Positions 1 through 8,489 of a stretch of DNA of 64,000 bases are shown here, in pieces. The notes beneath the pieces are model-generated. The model had not been told where the DNA came from, made no database searches, and saw nothing but the letters and a program-made list of their open reading frames with translations. The translations under genes and the position numbers were made by a program. Every line of letters begins with the position of its first letter. Within the stretch, counting starts at the first letter, position 1. The stretch is from NCBI GenBank assembly GCA_035570275.1, contig DATMNI010000377.1, forward strand, positions 8,842 through 72,841. Direction: 5' to 3'. This DNA comes from DATMNI01 sp035570275. GTDB lineage: Bacteria > Acidobacteriota > Terriglobia > Bryobacterales > Bryobacteraceae.

Positions 1-1329
1 CGCGGGAACACTCTCCACGCTCACGCTGCCCCCGAGCAACCCGGCCAGCTTGCGGGAGAGCGGAAGCCCGAGTCCGGTGCCCTTCACGGTGCGCTGGATG
101 GGGCTGTCGAGTTGGGTAAACTCCTGGAAGATGCGGTCCAGGTCGGCGGCGTCGATCCCGATTCCGGTATCGGCGACCGCAAAGATCACGCGCCCGCCGT
201 CGCGCCGGGCGGAGACGCGCACCTCGCCCCGTACCGTGAATTTGAGCGCGTTGGAGATGAGATTTCTGAGGATCTGCGATAGCCTCGCCTCATCCGACAC
301 CACGGCGCCCAGGCCTTCCGGTTCTTCGAAGACCAGGTTGACCGAGGCGTTCGCCAGCAGCGGACGCAGCATGCCGCGCAGCGCGCCGAAGAGATTCTTC
401 ACTTCGAATTCAGCCGGATGCAAGGCGATCTTGCCGGCTTCCACTTTGGCGAGATCGAGGAGATCGTTGACCAGTTCTGACAGGCTTTCGGCGGACTTGC
501 GGATGAAGAAGACCTGGCGTTCCTGGTCTCCGCCGAGGTCGCCATCCGCGCGGTCGAGCAGCAGGCGTGTGAGAGCCAGAATCGAGTTGAGCGGGGTGCG
601 GAACTCATGGCTCATGTTGGAGAGGAAACGCGACTTCGTTTCGTCCGAGCGCCGCAGATGTTCGGCCTTTTCGTCGAGTTCCGCGTAGAGCGCCACCACG
701 CCGCGATTGGTATCTTCCAACTCCCGATTGAGGCGCACTAACTCGTCCTGCCTGGCGCCGAGTTCGTTCAACGTGGCAAGCAGTTCGCGATTCTGCTGCC
801 GCATTTCGCCGAGCGCGCCTGGTGGCTGCTGACTGGCCAGTTCGTCCAGCAGGTGGACCAGCGACGGCGGCGTCACCACCCGGGCGCGGAGCGGAAGCGC
901 CTTGGTCATGCGGATTGCGACGCCGCGTCCGGGGGCGGACTCGATCTCGAACGTGTCCATGAGACGCCGCGCGCCCATGATCCCTAGTCCCATTCCGTTG
1001 GCCGACTGATAGCGCCCTTCCAGGATGCACGCCAGATCTGCGATGCCGGGGCCGGAATCGGTGGCGCGAATGACCAGCACCTGGGGAGCGGTCTGGCCTT
1101 CGATGGAGAACTCAACGCGCCCACCGCCGCCGTAGTTGAAGACGTTGCGCGCAATCTCCGAGACGGCCGTGGCCAGCTTGGTCTGCTGATGCACGTCAAA
1201 CCCCAGGTAGGCGGCGATGTGCCGGGCGCGCTGCCGCGCCGCCACGACATCCGATTCGGTCTGGACGGCGACGCTGAGAATCGGGATGGTGGCGGGCTCG
1301 CCGGATCGGCCGGCGCGTGTCGGGGTCAT
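1..1329 (-). CDS. Anti-sigma-type ATPase fused to sensor histidine kinase (partial, C-terminus beyond window start)
   Basis: The minus-strand frame from ATG at 1329 stays open to the window edge (443 codons). Residues about 15-130 form an RsbW/RsbT-like GHKL ATPase (SEIARNVFNYGGGG N-box, DSGPGIAD, GMGLGIMGARR). A coiled segment with LNRELEDTN follows, then a HisKA dimerisation helix with the H-box SNMSHEFRTPLNS (phospho-acceptor His241). A second, kinase-type HATPase follows (DTGIGIDAAD, GTGLGLPLSRKL). No membrane segment is visible, so it is probably cytoplasmic. AGGAG lies just upstream, and the start overlaps the previous stop as ATGA, so it is translationally coupled to the stressosome genes. 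Inference: it links stressosome signalling to a phosphorelay. The output partner is not in the window. Confidence 0.85.
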   Translation of the reverse strand, partial: MTPTRAGRSGEPATIPILSVAVQTESDVVAARQRARHIAAYLGFDVHQQTKLATAVSEIARNVFNYGGGGRVEFSIEGQTAPQVLVIRATDSGPGIADLACILEGRYQSANGMGLGIMGARRLMDTFEIESAPGRGVAIRMTKALPLRARVVTPPSLVHLLDELASQQPPGALGEMRQQNRELLATLNELGARQDELVRLNRELEDTNRGVVALYAELDEKAEHLRRSDETKSRFLSNMSHEFRTPLNSILALTRLLLDRADGDLGGDQERQVFFIRKSAESLSELVNDLLDLAKVEAGKIALHPAEFEVKNLFGALRGMLRPLLANASVNLVFEEPEGLGAVVSDEARLSQILRNLISNALKFTVRGEVRVSARRDGGRVIFAVADTGIGIDAADLDRIFQEFTQLDSPIQRTVKGTGLGLPLSRKLAGLLGGSVSVESVPA

Positions 1330-2372
1330 CGCGAATTCTCCTGAGAATCGGAAGCTTGCCGCACCACCACTACAGTGGCATCGTCACCGCCGCGCTGAAA
1401 ATCGCGGAACAGCACGGCGGCAACAATACTGGGGTGACAGCGATACAGCCCGGGGTACTTATCGACCGACCAGTGGGTGATCAGGCCGTCGGAATGAAGA
1501 ACCAGAATCGAACCGGAAGTCCAGGGGTAGGTAAAACTGGCGATTTTGTGGGCCTCGTGTCCTGCGGTGCCGTTGTACGAAACCATCTGGCGGCGAGGTT
1601 CGCCAGACACAACCAGCACTCCGACCACGTTCCCCAGCCCCGAGTAAAGCACCGTCCCGCCCCGGAGATCGATCTCGGCCGCGGAAACGGCGGCGCCGCG
1701 GGTGGAGCGCAGGCCCGCATGAATCTGTGCGAGCAGTTGCGGTGGCGAATCCGGGACGTGGTTGGCGGCGATCTCGATCGCCCTGTTCGCGGCTTCGGCA
1801 GCGCCATCGCCGTGACCCAGCCCATCGGCCAGCAGCACGCGAATCCCACGATCCGTTGGCTGCGCGATCCACGCGTCTCCGCAGACCATCTCCGTGGCTA
1901 TGGGCACGCTGACCGCCCCGACCGCAAAACCCGGCGGCGGCCGCGGCGCCTGGCGCGGCGAGGATAGCGGATGGCTCAGTTGGGCGAGCACCACGGTCCC
2001 CAGGCCCGGCGACGAATAGATTTCATGAAAGGTTGAAAGCCTGGAAATCGCGCCCAAGCCATTGCCGGGACTGCCCGCGGTGGAGTAGCCGTCCACCATA
2101 AAGCGCCCGACATTGTCCATGCCGGGGCCCTTGTCGATGGCCAGCATTTCCACCGCGGAGACGCCTTCGTCGTCGCGCCGGCTAAGCAGGATGGAACCGC
2201 CGCGGCCGTGTTTGACCAGGTTGGTGGCCGACTCGGTAACCACGATGGCGAGTTTTCCGGCGACGGTCGGGTCGAAAGCCAGGGCGTGCGAGAGTGCGGC
2301 CGCGGCCCGGCGGGCCTCGCCGACGTCCGAATTGTCCCGCACCGAAATGGCTACGTTGGTACCCAATCGCAT
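1326..2372 (-). CDS. RsbX-like: GHKL ATPase domain fused to SpoIIE/PP2C-type phosphatase
   Basis: 348 aa from ATG at 2372, 23 bases after the rsbT-like stop. Residues 1-130 are an RsbT/RsbW-like ATPase (ESATNLVKHGRGG, IDKGPGMDN, GNGLGAISRLS). Residues about 150-345 are a small PP2C/SpoIIE phosphatase of RsbX type (VCGDAW, LLADGLGHGDGA, VLHSDGLITHW, GGDDATVVVVR), keeping the metal-binding Asp residues (CGD, ADGLGHG, SDGL, GDDAT). In Bacillus, RsbX resets the stressosome by dephosphorylating RsbR and RsbS. Here the phosphatase carries its own ATPase domain. A longer reading frame continues upstream but crosses rsbT in a frame without coding character, so the shorter start is preferred. Overlaps the next gene by 4 bases. 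Confidence 0.85.
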   Translation of the reverse strand: MRLGTNVAISVRDNSDVGEARRAAAALSHALAFDPTVAGKLAIVVTESATNLVKHGRGGSILLSRRDDEGVSAVEMLAIDKGPGMDNVGRFMVDGYSTAGSPGNGLGAISRLSTFHEIYSSPGLGTVVLAQLSHPLSSPRQAPRPPPGFAVGAVSVPIATEMVCGDAWIAQPTDRGIRVLLADGLGHGDGAAEAANRAIEIAANHVPDSPPQLLAQIHAGLRSTRGAAVSAAEIDLRGGTVLYSGLGNVVGVLVVSGEPRRQMVSYNGTAGHEAHKIASFTYPWTSGSILVLHSDGLITHWSVDKYPGLYRCHPSIVAAVLFRDFQRGGDDATVVVVRQASDSQENSR

Positions 2373-2395
2373 AACCGAATCTACTTCCAGCGGAT

Positions 2396-2803
2396 CTACT
2401 TCCAACGAACGATGGCCACCCGCGTTCCCGTACCGGGGCGGGAAACGATCTCGAACTCGCTGGAGAGGCGTTTGGCCCCGCCCAGACCCAAGCCTAGTCC
2501 GCTGCCTGTGGTGTAGCCATCCTGCAAGGCCAACTCGATATCGTCTATTCCCGGACCCTGGTCTTCGAACGTGACCTTGACCCCGTGACGGCTCTCGCGA
2601 CTCAAGGCTTCGATGAGTACCGAGCCGCCGCCTCCATATTCCAGCGTGTTTCTGGCCAACTCGCTGGCCGCGGTGACCATTTTGGTCTGATCGACCAGAC
2701 CGAAACCCTGTTGAAGCGCCCAGAAGCGGACGCGCTGGCGAACCGTCACCACATCTTCGCTCGACCGGACCTGGAGAGTCTCGGATCGAATGGCCGCAGT
2801 CAT
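2396..2803 (-). CDS. rsbT: RsbT-like serine/threonine kinase, stressosome output switch
   Basis: 135 aa, one GHKL ATPase domain, the usual RsbT length. Visible motifs are the N-box ELARNTLEYGGGG, G1 DQGPGIDD and G2 GLGLGLGGAKRL. RsbT phosphorylates RsbS and RsbR in the stressosome and, once released, activates a downstream partner (a RsbU-type phosphatase in Bacillus). No rsbU, rsbV, rsbW or sigma-B gene is in the window, so the output here must be another protein, possibly the two ATPase fusions downstream. Its ATG overlaps the rsbS stop by 4 bases (2800-2803). Confidence 0.93.
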   Translation of the reverse strand: MTAAIRSETLQVRSSEDVVTVRQRVRFWALQQGFGLVDQTKMVTAASELARNTLEYGGGGSVLIEALSRESRHGVKVTFEDQGPGIDDIELALQDGYTTGSGLGLGLGGAKRLSSEFEIVSRPGTGTRVAIVRWK

Positions 2804-3219
2804 TCGCCATTACTCCCGAGTTCGCGCGCATGGCGCGCGCCGGAATCACGGCCGGCCTCCTCGTCGGCCAAAGACAGGCGCAGCAGATCCATCCCTCTCT
2901 CCATGTTGAGCGCGGTGCGCACTCCGGGAAGCGAGAGGCCGAGTTCCACCAGGGTAATCGCCACTGCCGGGCGCATGCCGACCACAACGGTCTTCGAGCC
3001 CAGAATCCGCGACATGGAGGCGATGTTGCCGAGCACGCGCCCGATGAAGGAATCCACCATCTCCAAGGCGGAAATATCGATCAGCACGCCGCGCGCGGAC
3101 ACCTTGGAAATCATGGAAGTCAGGTCGTCCTGCAGGGTCATCGCCAGGCGGTCGTGCATGTCCACCTGGATGGTGACCAGGAGGAAATTTCCCATCTTAA
3201 GAATTGGAATCCGTTCCAT
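2800..3219 (-). CDS. rsbS: RsbS-like STAS-domain stressosome scaffold
   Basis: 139 aa STAS protein. The phospho-acceptor region reads LEMVDSFIGRVLGN, with Ser57 in the DSF motif matching the conserved RsbS serine. RsbS packs with RsbR into the stressosome shell and holds RsbT until it is phosphorylated. The last 20 or so residues (EEAGRDSGARHARELGSNGE) are charged and extend past the usual STAS end. The start lies inside the 3' end of rsbR (23-base overlap), and the stop overlaps rsbT, so the genes are tightly coupled. Confidence 0.93.
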   Translation of the reverse strand: MERIPILKMGNFLLVTIQVDMHDRLAMTLQDDLTSMISKVSARGVLIDISALEMVDSFIGRVLGNIASMSRILGSKTVVVGMRPAVAITLVELGLSLPGVRTALNMERGMDLLRLSLADEEAGRDSGARHARELGSNGE

Positions 3220-4123
3220 GGCCTTCCTTCACAGGGGAACCTTCCTTGGCAGGGGAATTGCCTGGCAGCGCCCTGACGCCGAGGCCCAGCCGCCGCAAGG
3301 CCAGACGAAAGGCATCGGCCAGCGTGGCCTTGGTGATCACGCTCCCAAGGTCGACGCCCAGGTGAACGATGGTGGCGGCGATCTGCGGACGAATTCCGCT
3401 GATGATGCAATCGGTGCCCATCAGGCGCGCGGCGGCGACGGTTTTCAGCAGGTGCTGCGCCACCAGGGTATCCACGGTGGGAACGCCGGTGATATCGATG
3501 ATGGCGATAGACGCGCCCGTGTCCACTACCTGCTGCAGCAGGCTCTCCATGACGATCTGGGTGCGCTGGCTATCCAGCGTGCCGATCAGCGGTACGGCGA
3601 CGATGCCATCCCAAAGCTTGACCACGGGGGTGGAAAGCTCCAGCAGTTCCTGCTGCTGGCGCGTGACCACGGCTTCGCGCGCCTTCAGATACGCCTCGGT
3701 GGTCATGAGTCCCAGGTTGTCGATCAGAGTGCTGGCCGCCCAGGTCTCTTCGGTCAGCGATTTGAGGTCCGACTGAAATTCCCGCTGCAGCAGGGGGAAC
3801 AGAGTCTGCTTCAGGGAGAAGACGAAGCGTGCGGTCTGCGACTGGGTGAAGCCCGCCTTGGCGCGCGCCTGCGCGACCTCGGATAACATGTCTCGCACCG
3901 CGTTCCATTCGGGGCCGGTAACATCGTCGATGCGGCCGCTCTGGGCAGCGGCGGCGATGGCCTCCAGAAGCGCGCGGGACTGCTCCCGCCATTCGGCTTC
4001 GGGGACCTTCTCTCCGCGCGTGCCCTCCAGCCTCTGCTGGCGCGCCCAATCCTGCAGGATGGCGGATTGATCCCGCTTCAGTAACTCCGGAATCCGCGTC
4101 TTGGTATCGGTTGGTGAGTTCAT
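3197..4123 (-). CDS. rsbR: RsbR-like stressosome sensor/co-antagonist
   Basis: 308 aa. The N-terminal half (about 10-160) is all-alpha, of the RsbRD_N type rather than haem-globin-like, with LLKRDQSAILQDW at its start. The C-terminal STAS domain covers about 165-285. Candidate phospho-threonines sit in the two places expected for RsbR: Thr182 in LIGTLDSQR and Thr219 in GVPTVDT. A short charged tail rich in Gly/Lys/Glu follows. First gene of the module; the upstream region (4124-4331) is shared with a divergent gene and should hold the promoter. The input signal cannot be read from the sequence. Confidence 0.92.
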   Translation of the reverse strand: MNSPTDTKTRIPELLKRDQSAILQDWARQQRLEGTRGEKVPEAEWREQSRALLEAIAAAAQSGRIDDVTGPEWNAVRDMLSEVAQARAKAGFTQSQTARFVFSLKQTLFPLLQREFQSDLKSLTEETWAASTLIDNLGLMTTEAYLKAREAVVTRQQQELLELSTPVVKLWDGIVAVPLIGTLDSQRTQIVMESLLQQVVDTGASIAIIDITGVPTVDTLVAQHLLKTVAAARLMGTDCIISGIRPQIAATIVHLGVDLGSVITKATLADAFRLALRRLGLGVRALPGNSPAKEGSPVKEGHGTDSNS

Positions 4124-4146
4124 TCGGTATCTCTTTGTGTGCGTTC

Positions 4147-4176
4147 GGCTATTAATGGCTATTAATGGCTATTGAT
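4147..4176. repeat. Short tandem repeat in the rsbR promoter region
   Basis: Three head-to-tail 10-base units (GGCTATTAAT twice, then GGCTATTGAT) lie 24 bases upstream of the rsbR start. The tract is A/T-rich in a GC-rich genome and probably overlaps the promoter. The repeat number could vary by slippage and so alter promoter spacing; that is inference only. Confidence 0.75.
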
Positions 4177-4331
4177 AAATGTTAACAGGATGCTGATGTC
4201 TGGAACCGCCGCGAGCGTAAGCAGCCATACACTCCAGCGGTTCTGAGAACTTCGAATTGGCGGAGAGGGTGCTATCGTGGACACTCCGCCCAATAGGCCG
4301 GGGGCTACAATCGGGGTGAACTTAGATCCAA

Positions 4332-5696
4332 ATGAAACCACCAGTCAACCCAGGACTTAGCCGGCGATCTCTGCTGATCGGCGGTGCGGCGGCCGGCACC
4401 TCCGCGCTCTCTTACGGCCGCATTGCCGGCGCCAATGACCGCATCCGGCTGGGCCAGGTGGGCGTGGGCAGCCGTGGGCGGGAACTGGCGTCGGTTGTGG
4501 CCGAACTGAAAGACAGCCACAACGTGGATATGGCCGCGGTCTGCGATCTGTGGACGGTGAACCGCGAACGCGCCGCCACGGCGGCCGGGCACGCATACGG
4601 ACGCGCCCCGCGCTCGTTCACCTACCTGGAAGATATGCTGGCTCTCCAGGACGTGGACGCGGTGATCATATCCACTGCCGACTTTCAGCATGCACCGATG
4701 CTCAAACTGGCCGCCGAAGCCGGCAAGGACGCCTACTGCGAAAAGCCGATGGCGAACGTTCTGGAGGAGGCCAAGGCTGCGCGCGATGCCGTGCGGCGGA
4801 GCGGCCTGGTGGTGCAGGTGGGCACACAGCACCGCAGCGAGCCCTACCAGATTGCGGCCAAGGAATGGATTTCGAGCGGGGCGCTGGGACATGTCTCCAA
4901 AGTCGAGATCGTGTGGAACTATCACGGCCCGCGCTGGCGGGGCCGTCCGGAAGTCAACCAGATCCGGGAGGAAGATACGGACTGGCGAAGATGGCTGCTC
5001 CACAAGCCTTACCGCCCGTTCGACCCGCGCCTCTACTTCGAGTTTCGGCTGTACCGGGAGTTCTCCAGTGGGATCGCCGATCAGTGGATGAGCCACGGCA
5101 TTGACTTGGTCCACTACCTTCTGGATGAGTCTTTCCCAAAATCCGTGGTGGCGCACGGCGGCATTTTCGCCTGGCACGATGGCCGCGAGAACCCCGACAC
5201 TTTCCAGGCGCTCCTGGAGTACCCTAAGGGATTCCTGGTGAGTTACTCCACCAGCTTTGGGAACGATTCCGACAGTGGGACGCGCATCATGGGTGACAAG
5301 GCCACGCTGATCAACGTCGGGGGCGAGGGCAGCCAGCGCTGGAAACTGGTGGAGGAAAAGGGAACGCACGAAGCGAATCCTTTCGTTCACCGCAGCCACA
5401 AATACGTCAAGCTCACGGGTGAGAACCTGCATGCATTGCCCTGGGCGCAGCGGCTGGTGACGGGAGCCGTCGAAAAGACCTATGGTCCGCTCCCGTTCAC
5501 CTTGGACAGCAATCCTTCCCATATGAAGAACTGGTTGGAGTGTCTGCGCAGCCGGCAGCAGCCGAACGCCACCGTGGAGCACGGTTTCGCGCATTCGGTG
5601 GCGGTGATTATGGCGGCGCGGGCCCAGCAGGAAGGCAGGAAACTGTGGTGGGACGCGGCCAATGAAGAGATCCTGGAGCACGCGCCGCCAACCTAA
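4332..5696 (+). CDS. Tat-exported Gfo/Idh/MocA-family oxidoreductase
   Basis: 454 aa. The N-terminus carries a Tat-type signal (SRRSLLIGGAAAG) and an Ala-rich hydrophobic stretch, so it probably acts in the periplasm. A Rossmann domain follows (LGQVGVGSRG, dinucleotide site), then the family motif CEKPMA near residue 140 and the C-terminal alpha/beta domain. These enzymes oxidise or interconvert sugars and cyclitols with NAD(P). Acidobacteria carry many exported copies, often near glycoside hydrolases, as here (GH127 next downstream). The substrate cannot be assigned. No strong Shine-Dalgarno is seen, but the Tat motif supports this start. Confidence 0.9.
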   Translation: MKPPVNPGLSRRSLLIGGAAAGTSALSYGRIAGANDRIRLGQVGVGSRGRELASVVAELKDSHNVDMAAVCDLWTVNRERAATAAGHAYGRAPRSFTYLEDMLALQDVDAVIISTADFQHAPMLKLAAEAGKDAYCEKPMANVLEEAKAARDAVRRSGLVVQVGTQHRSEPYQIAAKEWISSGALGHVSKVEIVWNYHGPRWRGRPEVNQIREEDTDWRRWLLHKPYRPFDPRLYFEFRLYREFSSGIADQWMSHGIDLVHYLLDESFPKSVVAHGGIFAWHDGRENPDTFQALLEYPKGFLVSYSTSFGNDSDSGTRIMGDKATLINVGGEGSQRWKLVEEKGTHEANPFVHRSHKYVKLTGENLHALPWAQRLVTGAVEKTYGPLPFTLDSNPSHMKNWLECLRSRQQPNATVEHGFAHSVAVIMAARAQQEGRKLWWDAANEEILEHAPPT

Positions 5697-5703
5697 CAGC
5701 GTA

Positions 5704-5923
5704 TGTGGGGCAGGTTGCTAACCTGCGGCGGATTGTTAATCCGCCTGCCGGGCGAACCCCGCCTGCCCCGGCCAATGGATCAAGCCTCTGAGGCCAACAT
5801 CTCGTCGAGCCTTTCGACGAGCGGGTGCCGCACCCTGCGGGCATCGCCCCATACGCGGGCTGCTCGCTGCCGCATCGCGCCGGCGGATTAACAATCCGCC
5901 GCAGGTTAACAACCTGCCCCACA
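5704..5923. repeat. Palindromic element R1, complete copy with long terminal inverted repeats
   Basis: Left arm 5704-5745 begins TGTGGGG and holds two nested palindromes: CAGGTTGCTAACCTG, then GGCGGATT-N3-AATCCGCC. The right arm 5882-5923 is the reverse complement of the same arrangement and ends CCCCACA. About 135 bases lie between the arms. It starts 7 bases after the Gfo/Idh stop. Other copies: 18557-18633, 53292-53375 and 55020-55159. It encodes nothing convincing; MITE- or REP-like. Confidence 0.85.
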
Positions 5924-5937
5924 ACTAGCGCAGTTGA

Positions 5938-5949
5938 GTAAGCGCTTAC
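5938..5949. promoter_or_regulatory. LacI-family-type operator GTAAGCGCTTAC
   Basis: Perfect 12-base palindrome GTAAGCGCTTAC, 23 bases upstream of the GH127 ATG. It has the CG-centred form typical of LacI/GalR-family operators. The position next to the start suits repression by blocking transcription or early elongation. A near-identical sequence lies upstream of the GH51 arabinofuranosidase (47946-47957). No LacI-family gene is in the window. Confidence 0.6.
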
Positions 5950-5972
5950 AGCATGATATCCTCAGACCTGCC

Positions 5973-8405
5973 ATGAGGACTCTTCCCTGCTTCGCCCTGT
6001 TTGCGTTTTGGATAGGCCCCGCCAGCGCGCAACCGGCGCGCGATTATCCCGTCAAGCCGGTGCCCTTCACCGCCGTTCATTTTAACGACGCCTTCTGGGC
6101 GCCGCGCATCGAAACCAACCGCAAGGTGACCATCCCGTTCGCTTTTCAAAAAGACGAAGAGACCGGACGCCTGGATAATTTCCTGCGCGCCGGCGCCGCG
6201 CTGCGCGGTGAGACTCTCACCAACAAGAAGCCGCCGGGGTATCCGTTCGACGACACCGATGTGTATAAGGTGATCGAAGGCGCGTCCTATGCCTTGACCG
6301 TGCAGCCCGACCCGAAACTGGAAGCCTACATCGATGGGCTGATCGAGAAGATCGGGGCCGCGCAGGAGAAGGACGGCTACCTGTACACCACCCGCAGCAT
6401 CGACCCGGTGCATCCGCATCCGTGGGCCGGCGCCAAACGCTGGGAACTGGAGAAAGTGGATAGCCACGAACTCTACGACCTGGGCCATCTCTACGAAGCC
6501 GCCGCCGCGCACTATCAGGCCACGGGAAAGCGCACGCTGCTGGATATCGCACTGAAGAGCGCCGGCATGCTGGAGAACACCTTCGGACCCGGCAGGCAAG
6601 CCATCTGGCCGGGCCACCAGATTATCGAAATGGGGCTGGCCAAGTTGTACCGCGTCACCGGGGAGCAGGGCTACGTGGATCTCGCCAAATTTATGCTGGA
6701 CGTGCGCGGCCCCGATGGTTCGCCAGGCGCCGGCCGCACTTACAACCAGTCGCACGTGAAGGTGATCGACCAGACTGAAGCCGTGGGCCACGCCGTGCGG
6801 GCCACCTATATGTACTCGGGGATGGCCGACGTGGCCGCGCTGACGGGCGACACCGCGTACGTCAACGCCATCGATAAGATCTGGGATAACGTGGCCGCCA
6901 AGAAGCTCTACATTACGGGCGGCATCGGCGCGCGCGCGACCGGCGAAGCCTTCGGCGACAACTACGAGCTGCCGAACATGTCGGCCTACAACGAAACCTG
7001 CGCGGCCGTGGGCAACGACTATTGGAACCACCGCCTCTTTCTGTTGCACGGCGACGCGCGCTATATCGACGTGATGGAGCGCACGCTGTACAACGGGCTG
7101 ATCAGCGGCGTTTCGCTGGATGGCAAATCGTTCTTCTACCCGAATCCGCTGGAGTCCAACGGCCAGCACGAACGCAGCCCGTGGTTCGGCGTGGCCTGCT
7201 GCCCGGGCAACATCACGCGCTTCCTGGCGTCGGTACCCGGCTACGTGTATGCGCAGCGCGGCGATTCGCTCTACGTCAACCTCTTTGTGGCCTCGACGGG
7301 CGACATCAAACTGGATAACGGCCGCACGGTGAAGGTGGCGCAGGAGACGCGCTACCCCTGGGACGGGGCCGTGAAGATGACGGTGACGCCCGATGAGACA
7401 GCCCGCATGACCATCAACGTGCGCGTCCCCGGCTGGGCGCGGAACGAACCTGTGCCCAGCGACCTCTACAAGTTCGCCGATGCCGCGTCACAACCCGTGA
7501 CGCTCAAGGTCAACGGCAAAGCTGTTTCCGTTGAATGGAACGCTCTTCAGTCGACCAAGGGCTATGTGGCTTTGGACCGCACCTGGAAGGCCGGCGACAC
7601 CATCGAGCTGAATCTGCCGATGCCGGTTCGCCGCGTCGTCGCCAACACCGCCGTGGCCGCCGACCAGGGCCGCGTGGCCTTGCAGCGCGGTCCCCTGGTC
7701 TATACGGCCGAATGGACCGACAACCCCGGCGGCAAGGTGCGCAACCTGATGCTGCCGGACAGCGCCAGGCTCACGGCCGAATTCCGGCCCGGCCTGTTGA
7801 AGGGCGTAACGGTGGTGAAGGCGAAAGCCGTGGCCCTGGCAGCCGACGCCGCGGGCACGGTTCACAAGACCGAGCAGGATTTCACGGCCATCCCATACTA
7901 CGCCTGGGCTAACCGCGGGCGCGGCCAGATGATGGTGTGGATTCCCGACAGCGAAGCCAGCGCCAAACCCCTGGCCTTTCCCACTGTCGCCACCACCGCG
8001 AAGGTGACGGTCTCCGGCGACAGCCGCAAGAATCCGCGCAACATCAACGATGGCGAGGACCCGGCGGCGTCCGACGACCCCTCCTCCTACTTCGATTGGT
8101 GGCCGAAAAAGGACAGCAGCGAGTGGGTGGAGATGACGTTCGAGAAGGCGGCCACCGTATCCGAGGCGCAGCTCTATTGGTTCGACGATACCGGCCATGG
8201 CGGCGTGCGCGTGCCGGCCGCGTGGCACGTTCTGTATCGCGATGGCAGCGAATGGAAGCCGGTGGAGAACGCCGGCGGTTACGGAGTGGAACGCAACCAG
8301 TACAACCGGGTGACGTTCAAGCCCGTGAACACCACCGCGCTGCGTTTGGAACTGACCCAGCAGAAGGATTTCTCGGCTGGGATTCAGGAGTGGAAAGTCA
8401 AGTAA
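5973..8405 (+). CDS. GH127-family beta-L-arabinofuranosidase, exported, with extra C-terminal domain
   Basis: 810 aa. The start at 5973 places a Sec signal peptide first (MRTLPCFALFAFWIGPASAQ); a TTG 39 bases upstream is in frame but would bury it. The alpha/alpha-barrel and beta domains of GH127 cover about 25-660. The expected zinc/catalytic residues can be read as Glu341 and Cys343 (YNETC) and the Cys409-Cys410 pair (GVACCPGN), where the first Cys of the pair is the nucleophile in characterised members. About 675-810 is an added beta-rich domain resembling an F5/8-type carbohydrate-binding module (INDGEDPAASDD, SSEWVEMTFEKAA). Probably releases L-arabinose from beta-linked side chains. Confidence 0.88.
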   Translation: MRTLPCFALFAFWIGPASAQPARDYPVKPVPFTAVHFNDAFWAPRIETNRKVTIPFAFQKDEETGRLDNFLRAGAALRGETLTNKKPPGYPFDDTDVYKVIEGASYALTVQPDPKLEAYIDGLIEKIGAAQEKDGYLYTTRSIDPVHPHPWAGAKRWELEKVDSHELYDLGHLYEAAAAHYQATGKRTLLDIALKSAGMLENTFGPGRQAIWPGHQIIEMGLAKLYRVTGEQGYVDLAKFMLDVRGPDGSPGAGRTYNQSHVKVIDQTEAVGHAVRATYMYSGMADVAALTGDTAYVNAIDKIWDNVAAKKLYITGGIGARATGEAFGDNYELPNMSAYNETCAAVGNDYWNHRLFLLHGDARYIDVMERTLYNGLISGVSLDGKSFFYPNPLESNGQHERSPWFGVACCPGNITRFLASVPGYVYAQRGDSLYVNLFVASTGDIKLDNGRTVKVAQETRYPWDGAVKMTVTPDETARMTINVRVPGWARNEPVPSDLYKFADAASQPVTLKVNGKAVSVEWNALQSTKGYVALDRTWKAGDTIELNLPMPVRRVVANTAVAADQGRVALQRGPLVYTAEWTDNPGGKVRNLMLPDSARLTAEFRPGLLKGVTVVKAKAVALAADAAGTVHKTEQDFTAIPYYAWANRGRGQMMVWIPDSEASAKPLAFPTVATTAKVTVSGDSRKNPRNINDGEDPAASDDPSSYFDWWPKKDSSEWVEMTFEKAATVSEAQLYWFDDTGHGGVRVPAAWHVLYRDGSEWKPVENAGGYGVERNQYNRVTFKPVNTTALRLELTQQKDFSAGIQEWKVK

Positions 8406-8489
8406 CACCTCCCGATGCGGGTGTTCGTCCCGGAGTGCCGGCGCAAGAGGGGCCCAAAACCGGTACGGAACTGCGTCAGGCAAGGAGGG

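Noticed and set aside
4305..5681. 458-codon open frame antisense to the Gfo/Idh oxidoreductase gene
   Set aside because: Its opposite strand carries a full, motif-rich Gfo/Idh protein; the antisense product has no recognisable motif. Long antisense frames are expected in GC-rich DNA. The same applies to 5946-7169, 7488-8483, 20292-21965, 26374-28254, 46140-47906, 50649-52187, 52060-53325, 53602-54828, 57362-58834 and 59309-60373.
5934..5972. Upstream TTG start for the GH127 gene
   Set aside because: It would add 13 polar residues before the signal peptide and place the start inside the operator region; ATG at 5973 gives a clean Sec signal.
8404..8423. Hairpin AACACC / GGTGTT directly after the GH127 stop as a terminator
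   Set aside because: Only a six-pair stem with a ten-base loop and no following T-run; too weak to annotate.
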